A DNA stretch of 64,000 bases, from contig NZ_LOHE01000028.1 in the NCBI RefSeq assembly GCF_001559865.1, positions 1 to 64,000 of the forward strand. The letters run 5' to 3'. The translations under genes and the position numbers were made by a program. Source of the DNA: Abyssisolibacter fermentans (GTDB lineage: Bacteria; Bacillota; Clostridia; Tissierellales; MCWD3). A model generated the notes under the pieces. It had not been told where the DNA came from, did no database searches, and saw only the letters and a program-made list of their open reading frames with translations. Within the stretch, counting starts at the first letter, position 1. Every line of letters begins with the position of its first letter. Positions 1 through 7,658 of this stretch are shown here, piece by piece.

Positions 1-138
1 TTGTAGTTCTTGTAACGGCTTATTCAGCATGTCTACTAAATCTCCGATAGTTTGTGTTTTGTCTTCTATAAATGTTTTTATTATTTTTTCTAAAACTTTT
101 ACCCCAAACTCATTAAAGTGTAGTATACTATCATACAT
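1..138 (-). CDS. ISLre2-like transposase, 5' partial
   Basis: The first 46 codons of a minus-strand gene that runs off the window start. The N-terminus (MYDSILHFNEFGVKVLEKII...) has the hydrophobic-then-'xNExGVKxLEKII' look of ISLre2-family (UPF0236) transposases, which as I recall begin with 'MYNSIxxxNExGVKILEKII'. The start ATG at 138 is supported by an AAAGGATGG ribosome binding site about ten bases upstream. The rest of the protein, including any catalytic residues, is outside the window, so family assignment rests on the N-terminus only and intactness cannot be judged. The gene starts right after a long hairpin (139-206) that buries its ribosome binding site. Confidence 0.55.
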   Translation of the reverse strand, partial: MYDSILHFNEFGVKVLEKIIKTFIEDKTQTIGDLVDMLNKPLQELQ

Positions 139-206
139 AAGAAAGCACCATCCTTTTGTTAAATTTGTTTTCGCAAACTTATATTATCACAAAAGGGTGC
201 TTTCTT
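139..206. promoter_or_regulatory. Long hairpin at IS edge covering the transposase RBS
   Basis: Inverted repeat with arms AAGAAAGCACC(at)CCTTTTGT at 139-159 and ACAAAAGGGTGCTTTCTT at 189-206. On the minus strand the downstream arm contains the AAAGGATGG ribosome binding site of the transposase start at 138, so any transcript entering from outside would fold and hide it. On the plus strand the hairpin is followed by a T-rich run (202-229) and can act as a terminator for transcripts leaving the element. Both roles are inferred from the sequence. Confidence 0.6.
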
Positions 207-605
207 TTTTTATTTTTTTCCTACAATAACTTTACGCTAACTAAAATGATTCTATATTATAAATCGCAATATTAAATGTCGCATTAAATTTGTTGAGTTA
301 TACCAGTATAATTTTGTAAATCGTATATGATGATACTATTATACATTAATGCTATTAAGAATATAATACACTGCCACTGCACTACATTCATTTCTTAATT
401 GTAGTGCAAATACTAATGCTAAAACAAGGCATATAGTAACAGTAATAATCTATCATCAAACATCTTTGTTTGTATATCAGTGCCCTTAATAATATGCTAT
501 CTTTTATAAAATTTTTCAACTACACCTTGATTTCCATTTTATCAATAAAAAGCTATACTTTTTTTACTAAATATCCTTATACTCAATATATATGAAATGT
601 GATTT
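207..605. other. Intergenic stretch with a 9-bp inverted repeat and a hydrophobic open frame
   Basis: No convincing gene. It holds a perfect inverted repeat TGCACTACA (378-386) / TGTAGTGCA (400-408). The minus strand is open from 449 to a TAA at 339-341 for about 36 hydrophobic codons (IITVTICLVLALVFALQL...), but there is no usable start codon, so it is more likely decayed sequence than a gene. The right boundary of the IS cannot be placed because the other end lies outside the window. Confidence 0.4.
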
Positions 606-779
606 TTATACAAACAAATGAACCGTCCCCTTGTTTGTACTATCGCTTGCTCTTATTACATCAATCAAGGTCTTTCTTTCTCTTTCACCTGAAATCACAG
701 TAATAGTTTCAACCTTACTACTATATTTAATAGCTTGTTCATATTCTGAGTAATTTCTAACTACTAGGAATCTCTTCAT
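606..779 (-). CDS. Small hypothetical protein (57 aa)
   Basis: Short protein MKRFLVVRNYSEYEQAIKY... with a charged, soluble composition; I do not recognise a family. The start at 779 is chosen because GGGGGTAGAAGGG lies directly before this ATG; a longer frame from 821 would overlap the upstream gene and lacks a better site. It follows the 165-residue gene ending at 806 by 26 bases on the same strand, so the two probably form a two-gene operon. It could be the C-terminal part of a longer protein, but nothing proves that. Confidence 0.5.
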   Translation of the reverse strand: MKRFLVVRNYSEYEQAIKYSSKVETITVISGERERKTLIDVIRASDSTNKGTVHLFV

Positions 780-805
780 CCCTTCTACCCCCTTATATAA
801 CTTAT

Positions 806-1303
806 CTACCTTATTTGCCATAACTGAACTGACTCTTGATTAAAACTTTCTGAAATTACTCTTATACTATCTTTTACATCCTCATAAACATTTTGAGAAA
901 ACCTAGACATATCTTCATATACTGTAATCCCTGAGTAATTTTCCGACATGCTATAGACTACCTTATCTCCAAATACATAACATTTTCCATGAACTAATTT
1001 TTCATTGATGCTATTTAATACCCCAAATAAATAACTTTTACAATGTATCTCTAGGTGATTACATACTACTTCCATTTCAATTCGCTTCTTATCTATGTCA
1101 ATTACACAGATATACTCATAATCAAAATCTATAGCCTTGGCTTGGATTGACAAAGAATCATAGAAACAACTATGAAAATCTCCCGTCCAATCTACTACTG
1201 TATGCATAGCTCCTAGAATCTCATAATCTCTATAATGTTTTGTCAAGCTACTAACATCCTTGTTATGTTTGATTATTTCTTCTAACCTCTTTGAATATCC
1301 CAT
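806..1303 (-). CDS. Hypothetical protein (165 aa)
   Basis: Soluble, mixed alpha/beta-looking protein MGYSKRLEEIIKHNKDVSSL... with several tyrosines and cysteines but no catalytic pattern I can name. The start is set at 1303 because GGGAGG sits ten bases upstream; the in-frame ATG at 1321 would put that ribosome binding site inside the gene. It is followed closely by the small gene at 606-779. No signal peptide or membrane segment. Accessory position next to an IS edge; no function is proposed. Confidence 0.6.
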   Translation of the reverse strand: MGYSKRLEEIIKHNKDVSSLTKHYRDYEILGAMHTVVDWTGDFHSCFYDSLSIQAKAIDFDYEYICVIDIDKKRIEMEVVCNHLEIHCKSYLFGVLNSINEKLVHGKCYVFGDKVVYSMSENYSGITVYEDMSRFSQNVYEDVKDSIRVISESFNQESVQLWQIR

Positions 1304-1427
1304 TGTTTCATAACCTCCCATACATTATTAAAATTTCTCCTCTACCTTTATTAGTCCCTTAGCCTCCATATATGCATATATATGATTACATGTGTCAAAT
1401 TTCTATTTTTTGATACATACAGTATTT

Positions 1428-1465
1428 GTGCATAAAAATAAGGCGCCTTAGTTACAAGACACCTT
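1428..1465 (-). terminator. Rho-independent terminator (minus strand)
   Basis: Arms AAGGTGTCTT and AAGGCGCCTT (plus-strand 1456-1465 and 1440-1449) pair over ten positions with two G-U pairs, loop of six bases, followed on the minus strand by ATTTTTATG. It lies 28 bp downstream of the small hydrophobic frame 1494-1592 and is what one expects after a gene. Confidence 0.65.
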
Positions 1466-1493
1466 AATAAATCCTGCTTAATAGCAAGAAAAT

Positions 1494-1592
1494 TTATTTG
1501 ATTATAATGCTGCTAATATTTATTAACCACCAACCAACACCGCCACCAATAATGAATATTACAAACAATATAATTAAAGGTGTCGAAACTTT
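1494..1592 (-). pseudogene. Remnant of a small glycine-rich membrane peptide
   Basis: Open frame reading KVSTPLIILFVIFIIGGG, then VGWWLINISSIIIK, and a stop at 1494-1496. It is one hydrophobic segment with a GGGVGWW turn. Two stops (TGA TAG) lie immediately upstream and no ATG, GTG or TTG with a ribosome binding site is available. Just upstream in another frame is ATG-initiated MLQFMDRSAKMIEMIV ending in stops, so a frameshifted small gene is plausible. A proper terminator follows. I read it as a decayed gene for a small membrane peptide; a bacteriocin-like or transporter-fragment origin cannot be told apart. The longer plus-strand frame over 1580-1804 is low-complexity and not supported. Confidence 0.3.
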
Positions 1593-1827
1593 CTATCAAC
1601 ATCTATTATTATACTATCATCTCAATCATTTTTGCTGACCTATCCATAAATTGTAACATTATTGTAATATTAATAAATATATCTATAAAAAGTCAAAGAA
1701 TAGAGATACCATTAAGTCTTAGCATATATATTCATGCACAATTAATTCCATATCGCCTAATAAGAATTATACGCAATAGTTGGACTACAAATTGGAATTT
1801 GTGAACTTCGTGTTATGCTCATAATAG

Positions 1828-2715
1828 TTAGTGCCTAAATTTCGAATGTTTCTTTTTATACAAAATATAAAATAGAGAATAAATAGGTATTACTAAAAGC
1901 AAAATCAAATAAAAATCACGAGTTGCTGAGTATGAGGTAGCATTAAATCCTGTAATCATAACATGACTTACAAAGTAAGAAACAGGAACAATTAGAATCT
2001 TTACTATAATAGCTTTAACCTTTTCTCTCTTTCTGAATATTAGAAAGAATACTACCAAAACAAATGTAATTAACATGTCAAGAGTAATATAGTAATTCAA
2101 AAACAATCGTGGCAAGGTAATAACACCGCCATTAGAAATTGGATTTTTACCATATATTACTTTATCCTCTTCTCCTCCGTTAGACACATAATAAATCGTG
2201 TTCACTTCTTCATTATTTGGGTTTACTGTAATGGTTTGGGATTTTGTAGCGTCAATAATTTCATTCCATGCTGTATTATAAATACTAATATTATATATTC
2301 CTTGCTCACTTTGTGTTAGTTCATATTCTCCAACAAAAGAAAGCGTTACACTGTTATTATTCTCATCTACAGTAATAATCTCAGATGATTGAGTATAGGG
2401 TATATATTCAGGTGCAGTTAGATATGCAAATGATAATATTACAACGATGGCTGAAATAGTTGCTGAGAGCATTGCAGTAAATACTCGTTTTTTCTTTATA
2501 TCTAAACCTATTTTTTTCAGAAATGCTATGTCATCTTTTTCAGTTATAACAACTGTAGGTGTTTCTAAATCGGATTTTAATAATGAAAGTTCCTTTTTAC
2601 AGTCATTACAATTCAGCAGATGTTCTTCAACAAGTTTCTTTGTGTCTTCGCTGACAATGTTATCAGCATATAAAGGCAAAATATCCTTTACAATGTTGCA
2701 ATTTATTTTATTCAC
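1828..2715 (-). CDS. Anti-sigma factor with N-terminal zinc finger, membrane-anchored
   Basis: Holds its partner ECF sigma factor inactive at the membrane until a signal releases it. The N-terminus carries the zinc-binding anti-sigma motif: C6, H32, C36 and C39 in the order Cx25Hx3Cx2C. One membrane segment lies near residues 78-100, followed by an extracytoplasmic sensor region of about 100 residues, then three more hydrophobic segments from about 203 to 288. The start is GTG at 2715 with GGAGGG nine bases upstream; this overlaps the stop of the sigma gene by eight bases, indicating translational coupling. The family identity is clear; the signal sensed is unknown. Confidence 0.85.
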   Translation of the reverse strand: MNKINCNIVKDILPLYADNIVSEDTKKLVEEHLLNCNDCKKELSLLKSDLETPTVVITEKDDIAFLKKIGLDIKKKRVFTAMLSATISAIVVILSFAYLTAPEYIPYTQSSEIITVDENNNSVTLSFVGEYELTQSEQGIYNISIYNTAWNEIIDATKSQTITVNPNNEEVNTIYYVSNGGEEDKVIYGKNPISNGGVITLPRLFLNYYITLDMLITFVLVVFFLIFRKREKVKAIIVKILIVPVSYFVSHVMITGFNATSYSATRDFYLILLLVIPIYSLFYILYKKKHSKFRH

Positions 2716-3196
2716 TATGATTTCCCTCCATTTGTTCTAATATTTGTTTTTTAGCTCGGTAATAAGTAACCCTCGCCCAACTTTCAGTTTTGGTAAAAAT
2801 TAAGCTTATTTTGTTAAAAGATAGACTGCCGAAAAATCTTAACATAAAAACTTCTTTATAAGGTTCGCTCATATTGTGCAAAATTTTTAGTATCAAAATA
2901 GATTGTTCTTTTAATATCAAATTATCCAAAACATTAGTTTTACCATCCACATTGTCCTCAAGCTCGTAAGGCGAGAAAATTTTTTGGCGATTATACTCTG
3001 TATAATATGTGTTTCGTGCTATGGTAAAAAGCCAGGCTTTAATATCTTTTCGTCCGTCAAATGTATGAATGTTCTTTATCGCTTTTAAAAATGTGTCTTG
3101 TGTAATATCTTCGGCAACGGCTTTATTTTGTGATAAACCATACAGAAATGTATATACATCTTTGAAATACAATTTATATACTTGTTCAAATTCCAA
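2708..3196 (-). CDS. ECF-type RNA polymerase sigma factor
   Basis: Directs RNA polymerase to stress-type promoters. Region 2 is visible near the N-terminus (AEDITQDTFLKAIKNI, then KAWLFTIARN) and region 4 near the C-terminus (EPYKEVFMLRFFGSLSFNKIS with a helix-turn-helix TESWARVTYYRAKKQI). At 162 residues it is standard ECF length. The start is set at TTG 3196, eight bases after AGGAGG; the TTG at 3202 is only two bases from it. It is the first gene of a two-gene operon with the zinc-finger anti-sigma factor downstream. Such pairs usually regulate their own promoter, but I could not identify the -35/-10 element with confidence. Confidence 0.88.
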   Translation of the reverse strand: MEFEQVYKLYFKDVYTFLYGLSQNKAVAEDITQDTFLKAIKNIHTFDGRKDIKAWLFTIARNTYYTEYNRQKIFSPYELEDNVDGKTNVLDNLILKEQSILILKILHNMSEPYKEVFMLRFFGSLSFNKISLIFTKTESWARVTYYRAKKQILEQMEGNHSE

Positions 3197-3255
3197 AGTC
3201 AAATCCTCCTTTCACCTCACTAACTAATGAAATATGATTTCGTTACAAAGTTTTT

Positions 3256-3285
3256 AAAAAAAGTTGCCTACAAATGCAGACAACT
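3256..3285 (-). terminator. Terminator downstream of the Com-like gene
   Basis: Arms AGTTGTCT / AGGCAACT (plus-strand 3278-3285 and 3262-3269) pair fully with one G-U pair, followed on the minus strand by a run of seven T. It ends transcription coming from the Com-like gene (stop at 3474) before the sigma-factor operon. The 185 bp between them show nothing else. Confidence 0.6.
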
Positions 3286-3473
3286 ATACTAAGGGGTATA
3301 TAATCTTCTCTACAAATTCCTATTTATCAGTATGATAAACAATTATTTGTCCATAATTTTTTATTAATGAACATAAATCTACCAATGTGCTATAGCATCT
3401 AGAATATTTATTTCGTACTTTATATCAAATATGATTATTTATATTATATATCTTATCACAAACCCCCTTAAAA

Positions 3474-3791
3474 TTAAAAAGGTACTTTTCCTGTCTTTAG
3501 TTCCTTGGTTATTCCTTTTTCCTTTTCTTTTCGTGTTGGTATGCCTAAAAATTGCTCTTTTACTTGATTTCTACATTGTTTTCTATTACTTATCTGTGAT
3601 ATTATAGGATTTATAAGCTTTGTCGAAGTATCTATATTCTCAAGATAAAAAATATTATTGCATATGGGGCACTTTAGTTCAATCCTACCAACTACCCCTC
3701 TTTTAATTAGTCCTATTGCTTTTTTACAATGAGAACAGTATATTGAATCAAAATCATTTCTATTTAGTGTTACTTTTTTATTGGAATTCAT
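3474..3791 (-). CDS. Com-like zinc-ribbon protein
   Basis: A 105-residue basic protein whose centre has two CxxC knuckles: YCSHC at about residues 19-22 and KCPICN at about 41-44, separated by a segment ending in GRIELKCP. This matches the layout of phage Mu Com, a small zinc-finger translational activator, and its relatives in Firmicutes. The tail is rich in Lys/Gln/Arg. AAGAGGTAG precedes the ATG. No Mu-like genes such as mom or transposition genes are nearby, so it is an orphan and its target is unknown. It follows the small gene at 3910-4095 (and its frameshifted extension) and may share its transcript. Confidence 0.6.
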   Translation of the reverse strand: MNSNKKVTLNRNDFDSIYCSHCKKAIGLIKRGVVGRIELKCPICNNIFYLENIDTSTKLINPIISQISNRKQCRNQVKEQFLGIPTRKEKEKGITKELKTGKVPF

Positions 3792-3812
3792 AATTATCTA
3801 CCTCTTATAATA

Positions 3813-3917
3813 TTAATAATCAACACCCGCTATAAATACATCCTCATTTGATGATTCATATTCTTCTTGCAGGTCAAGTTGGAGATATAATACTTTCTCA
3901 TACCATGCCTTATAAAT
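3813..3917 (-). pseudogene. Out-of-frame continuation of the 61-residue gene
   Basis: After the stop of the upstream gene, the +1 frame reads IYKAWYEKVLYLQLDLQEEY and ends ...SSNEDVFIAGVDY before a TAA at 3813-3815. It has no start codon of its own and begins right at the upstream gene's end, so the simplest reading is a one-base frameshift that split an original protein of about 95 residues. It ends 21 bp before the Com-like gene. Confidence 0.4.
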
Positions 3918-4095
3918 CTAACTTCTCTCCTAAGGTTTTAGCATCTTCTAAATCTATTTCATAGTTACATTTAAGTATTACTAGATGCAAAGTATCATCA
4001 TATTGGTTTCTAATCATCATATCAGCCTTTTTAATTTCCTTTTCTATATATTCTACTTGTATCTCTAATAATTCTTGCTCTATATAAGGTTTCAT
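3910..4095 (-). CDS. Small acidic coiled-coil-like protein, probably C-terminally truncated
   Basis: Sixty-one residues, MKPYIEQELLEIQVEYIEKE..., helical and acidic, no known family. The ATG at 4095 has GAAGGA seven bases upstream. The end is suspicious: the +1 frame continues as well-formed coding sequence (see 3813-3917), so the real protein was probably longer and this copy is frameshifted, or a sequencing error is present. It lies upstream of the Com-like gene on the same strand. Confidence 0.5.
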   Translation of the reverse strand: MKPYIEQELLEIQVEYIEKEIKKADMMIRNQYDDTLHLVILKCNYEIDLEDAKTLGEKLDL

Positions 4096-4235
4096 ATGTA
4101 ATCCTTCTTTCTGGTCTTTTTTATTTATCTATCGCAACTTAAGTATCTTACCCTATATTAATACCTCTGTTTCTAATTATTTATGTCCACCTTATACTCA
4201 TGTCTCATTTTCTACTTTATTTTAGATACATTTAA

Positions 4236-4270
4236 AAAGCTATCTCTTTTTCCTATAAAGAGATAGCTTT
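4236..4270. terminator. Terminator after the rRNA methyltransferase gene
   Basis: Perfect inverted repeat AAAGCTATCTCTTT (4236-4249) / AAAGAGATAGCTTT (4257-4270), loop of seven bases. On the minus strand it is followed by TT and A-rich sequence; it lies 13 bp after the stop of the gene ending at 4283. Confidence 0.75.
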
Positions 4271-4282
4271 CATCTAAGCATA

Positions 4283-5650
4283 TTATTTAGTTATTCTCTT
4301 TAACAACACACAGCACTCAATGTGCACCGTAAACCCAAACATATCCACAGGTTGGACTTCTTCTACTCTATACCCGTTTTGTGATAGGTATTTTAAATCT
4401 CTTGCTAGTGTTGCTGGGTTGCAGGATACATACACTACTTTTTTTGGCTGCATCTGTATTATTGTGTCTAGTACTGATTGTTCACAGCCTTTTCTTGGTG
4501 GGTCTAGTACTACTACGTCTGCTTTTATACCTTGTGAATATAGCCTAGGAAATATTTCTTCTGCTGCTGCTGCATAAAATTCTGCGTTGTTTATGTTGTT
4601 TAATTTTGCGTTTTCTTTTGCGTCTTGTATTGCTTCTTTTACTATTTCTATTCCGTATACTTTTTTTGCTTTTCTTGCTAGAAACAATGAAATCGTTCCT
4701 ATTCCACAGTATATGTCAAATACCGTTTCTTCTCCTTTAAGCTCTGTATATTCTAATGCTTTTTGGTATAGTACTTTCGTCTGCATAGGATTTACTTGGA
4801 AGAATGATAGTGGTGATATTTTGAATTTTAAGTCTTCTATGTAATCAGTTATTTTGTCCTGTCCGTATAGTGTTATGCATTTTTCTCCTAGTATTACGTT
4901 ACTCCTTTTGTTGTTTATGTTCTGAATTATACTCTTTACATTTGGTATTTTTTTGCACATTTCTATAAATTCTTTTTTGTTTGGCAGCTTTTCGCCTTTT
5001 GTTATTATTACTATCATTAAGTCTCCTGTTTTAAAGGATGTTTTCGTTAATATGTGCCTTACTATTCCTTTCCTTGTTCTTTGGTCATATGGTTTTATAT
5101 TATATTTCTCCATATACTGCCTGAATACTTTTAAAACTTCGTCGTTTATATCATGCTGTATTATACAGCTTTCTGTATCTACTATCTGCTGACTTCCTCT
5201 TTTGTAAAAGCCTATTTTAAATTTGCCATTGCTATAACCTACAGGGAATTGCGCTTTGTTTCTGTATCTTGTTATTTGCTCCATTCCTAACGTGTCGTTA
5301 ACCTTTACATCTTCTAATCCACCTATTCTCATTAAATCATTTTTTACTCTATTTGTTTTCATTTTTAGCTGTGCATTGTAGTCCATGTTTTGAAGCTGAC
5401 ATCCTCCGCAAATATCTGCTTTATCACATATTGGTTCTGTTCTATATTCTGAAGGTTTTATAATCTTTTCTACTTCTGCTACTGCATAGTTCTTTTTTAT
5501 TAATACTATCTTTGCTAGTACTTCATCATTTGTTATTGCGCCGTTAACAAATACTGCAAAATTATCTATTCTACTAAAGCCTTGACCTAAATGGTTCATA
5601 TCTATTATTTTTATTTCATGTAACTCATTAGTTTTTACTGGTATATCCAA
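4283..5650 (-). CDS. rlmD: 23S rRNA (uracil-5-)-methyltransferase, RlmD/RumA family
   Basis: Transfers a methyl group from S-adenosylmethionine to C5 of a uracil in 23S rRNA. Numbering from the chosen start: a TRAM RNA-binding domain (about 6-64); an iron-sulfur cluster site C75, C81, C84 and C162; the SAM-binding DIYCGIG (312-318); DPPRKG (383-388); and the catalytic cysteine C410 in VSCNPATLARD. Length (455) is typical. The start is TTG 5650 because GAAGGAG lies eight bases upstream; the frame could extend to TTG 5668 but that would place this site inside the gene. Single-gene unit with its own terminator. Whether it modifies U747, U1939 or both (RlmCD) cannot be read from sequence. Confidence 0.9.
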   Translation of the reverse strand: MDIPVKTNELHEIKIIDMNHLGQGFSRIDNFAVFVNGAITNDEVLAKIVLIKKNYAVAEVEKIIKPSEYRTEPICDKADICGGCQLQNMDYNAQLKMKTNRVKNDLMRIGGLEDVKVNDTLGMEQITRYRNKAQFPVGYSNGKFKIGFYKRGSQQIVDTESCIIQHDINDEVLKVFRQYMEKYNIKPYDQRTRKGIVRHILTKTSFKTGDLMIVIITKGEKLPNKKEFIEMCKKIPNVKSIIQNINNKRSNVILGEKCITLYGQDKITDYIEDLKFKISPLSFFQVNPMQTKVLYQKALEYTELKGEETVFDIYCGIGTISLFLARKAKKVYGIEIVKEAIQDAKENAKLNNINNAEFYAAAAEEIFPRLYSQGIKADVVVLDPPRKGCEQSVLDTIIQMQPKKVVYVSCNPATLARDLKYLSQNGYRVEEVQPVDMFGFTVHIECCVLLKRITK

Positions 5651-5736
5651 ATTATGTGCTCCTTCCAAAAAAAATATATAATTTGTGTTTATTTATGGCA
5701 TATTCTGGTGTAAAATATATATAAGCTAGTCTTTAT

Positions 5737-5898
5737 CCCTGATTATTCATATAACTTTGAATAATATGCTGTAAGTTTCTGAATTAGAAGATTTCAGTGA
5801 ATTCGAAGGCATACCGAGTTGGTATGTCAAGAATTTAATGGATATCTTATAATCAGAAGGATGCAGTAGAGTATTTAATTTTCTATGAATAATCTGGG
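5737..5898. repeat. Dispersed palindromic repeat, family A copy 1
   Basis: About 162 bp with inverted ends CCCTGATTATTCAT and ATGAATAATCTGGG (paired except for one T-T mismatch). Inside is a second stem ATTAGAAGAT / ATCTTATAAT and a central hairpin GGCATACC-GAGTT-GGTATGTC. TTTAT flanks both ends, which could be a short target duplication. Other copies: 36764-37054 (inverted), 43083-43303, 49084-49243, and a solo end at 57812-57824. The rest of the 5651-6110 gap shows no gene. Confidence 0.85.
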
Positions 5899-6123
5899 TT
5901 TATATAGAACATGTTTTTACTAAATTTTACATAGTTGTTTTATATCCCATTGGAAATTGTGAATTTTTGAAATCATTTCCATTATATAGTGGTAAAATTC
6001 TATCTTTCTATATATTTAATAAAAGCTCTTGTTCCTCTACAACATGTTTCATACTTATTTTTATACTTAAGTATATTTTAATTCACTGATAATATTTATA
6101 CAAGATAATTAGGAGTGATTTGA

Positions 6124-7470
6124 TTGTTTAGGTCAATTAAAAATATATTCATTATTATACTCATTGGTTTTCTAGGTACTGGAATTTCCATCAGATATAG
6201 TCCTATTGCATCTATTGATATAGACAATATTAATGAACCTTTGTCTAAAAGCTTTGTCTCACTTGAATGCGATTATATAAATCAAAAAATCATTAATCCT
6301 CATACTATATTTATTTCTTATAAATCTGAAGATATTGAAAAATTAAGTTTCTATGACGATTACATACTTAATGGTAAAATATACAAGAATGATAAGTTCT
6401 ATAAATCTGTCAATTTTACTAAGGTAAATGGAAAGAAACCATTTGACATTGTTGTTTCTCCAGATAAACCATATCAGTTAAGTATTGATTTGTCTAAAGA
6501 AAAAATGATGCTTCCTGATGGAGAATATAAATTAGTTATTACTACTAATGCTATAGGTCATAAATATACTTGTAATTCAATTGATTTAAGTCTTAAATAC
6601 AAAAGTACTTCTCCCTATGTAAAGGCCTTAAATAAAATACCTGATCAAAGTCTTAAAGCTATGACATTGTATTACTGTAGTAAAGATAATAGCATTGAAC
6701 AATTAATCCCTATTACTAGGTTTAAAAGTGTAAAGCGAAATATATTTAATTCTACTTTAAAGGAACTGCAATTGCCGCCAAGTCTTAGTACCGGTCTTAG
6801 TAATATATCTCCTATAAGCAAATTTAATTATATTACCAATAAAAATGGTATCACATATATAGATTTACCATCAATAGAAACTATATACACTAATCCTAAA
6901 ACAGCTGCAAAAGCTATGAATTCATTCATGAAAACTGTTGGAACACTACCCAATGTAGGAAGAATAAAGTTTTTAGTAGATTATAATAAGGCTGATACTT
7001 TTTTTAATGGCAAAAAAATAAATAATTCTATACAGTACAATATATACAACAAAGCTTATCTAGCTTATGATAGTGGTAAAAGATATTTTCTAGTTGATTG
7101 TGATGTTCTTTCTATAAATAATTCTGATGATATTAATACAAAAGCTCAAAAGATTTTTAAAACTATGCAGAATTATGAATATCATGGAATGTTAAATGTT
7201 ATTCCTAAGAATGTTAAACTTGTTGATAGTTCTTTTAATGATAGTATACTTACTCTAAATTTTAGCAAAGAATTCTTAACAGCTCATGATGGAAATGAAA
7301 ATTTAAAAACTATGATGATAGATTCTATATTGTTTTCTTTTACTAGTATTAAAGATGTAAAATATATTTCTGTTAAGGTTAATAATAATTCTATTGATAG
7401 TTTTAATGGATATAATTTTGAAAAGCCTATAGCTAGACCTTTGTATATTAATCCTGAAACATCTGATTGA
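6124..7470 (+). CDS. GerMN-domain protein (GerM-like, sporulation/germination)
   Basis: Exported protein of 448 residues. A hydrophobic segment at about 7-24 serves as signal or anchor; there is no lipobox cysteine. Two GerMN-like regions follow, about 180-300 (starting MTLYYCSKDNSIEQLIPITR) and about 310-440 (ending near DVKYISVKVNNNSIDSF). GerMN domains are found in GerM, which in Bacillus helps attach the SpoIIQ-SpoIIIA channel during engulfment and affects germination; that role is inferred here. Start is TTG 6124 with AGGAG eight bases upstream. Only plus-strand gene in its neighbourhood, with its own terminator. Divergence from GerM is considerable, so no gene symbol is given. Confidence 0.7.
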   Translation: MFRSIKNIFIIILIGFLGTGISIRYSPIASIDIDNINEPLSKSFVSLECDYINQKIINPHTIFISYKSEDIEKLSFYDDYILNGKIYKNDKFYKSVNFTKVNGKKPFDIVVSPDKPYQLSIDLSKEKMMLPDGEYKLVITTNAIGHKYTCNSIDLSLKYKSTSPYVKALNKIPDQSLKAMTLYYCSKDNSIEQLIPITRFKSVKRNIFNSTLKELQLPPSLSTGLSNISPISKFNYITNKNGITYIDLPSIETIYTNPKTAAKAMNSFMKTVGTLPNVGRIKFLVDYNKADTFFNGKKINNSIQYNIYNKAYLAYDSGKRYFLVDCDVLSINNSDDINTKAQKIFKTMQNYEYHGMLNVIPKNVKLVDSSFNDSILTLNFSKEFLTAHDGNENLKTMMIDSILFSFTSIKDVKYISVKVNNNSIDSFNGYNFEKPIARPLYINPETSD

Positions 7471-7486
7471 TAGTTACGAGTTTTGT

Positions 7487-7527
7487 CGCTTACTACTTTC
7501 TTCTTAATTAGTAAGCGCTTTTGTTTC
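7487..7527 (+). terminator. Terminator of the GerMN gene
   Basis: Stem CGCTTACT (7487-7494) / AGTAAGCG (7510-7517) followed by CTTTTGTTT on the plus strand, 17 bp after the stop codon. Confidence 0.7.
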
Positions 7528-7531
7528 TGCT

Positions 7532-7556
7532 AAAAAAAAACTCAGCTATCGCTGAG
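7532..7556 (-). terminator. Terminator of the aldo/keto reductase operon
   Basis: CTCAGC-GATA-GCTGAG stem (7541-7556) followed on the minus strand by nine T (7540-7532). It lies about 100 bp after the stop at 7659 and faces the plus-strand GerMN terminator. Confidence 0.75.
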
Positions 7557-7658
7557 CGCAAAAAAATACCAAAATCAGTTGCCCTTTTTTTCAAAAACAT
7601 ATTTCTTAATTATAACCAATTATAATATATTTATTCTTATATTCAAAACTTTTTTTAT

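Noticed and set aside
29-229. Plus-strand open frame of 66 codons at the window start
   Set aside because: Antisense to the transposase N-terminus and across its hairpin; no ribosome binding site and low-complexity product.
1580-1804. Plus-strand open frame of 74 codons, Ile-rich
   Set aside because: Composition is that of random AT-rich sequence, no ribosome binding site; the minus-strand remnant and terminator explain the area better.
3474-3791. Com-like protein as evidence of a Mu-like prophage
   Set aside because: No transposase, structural, lysis or mom-type genes surround it.
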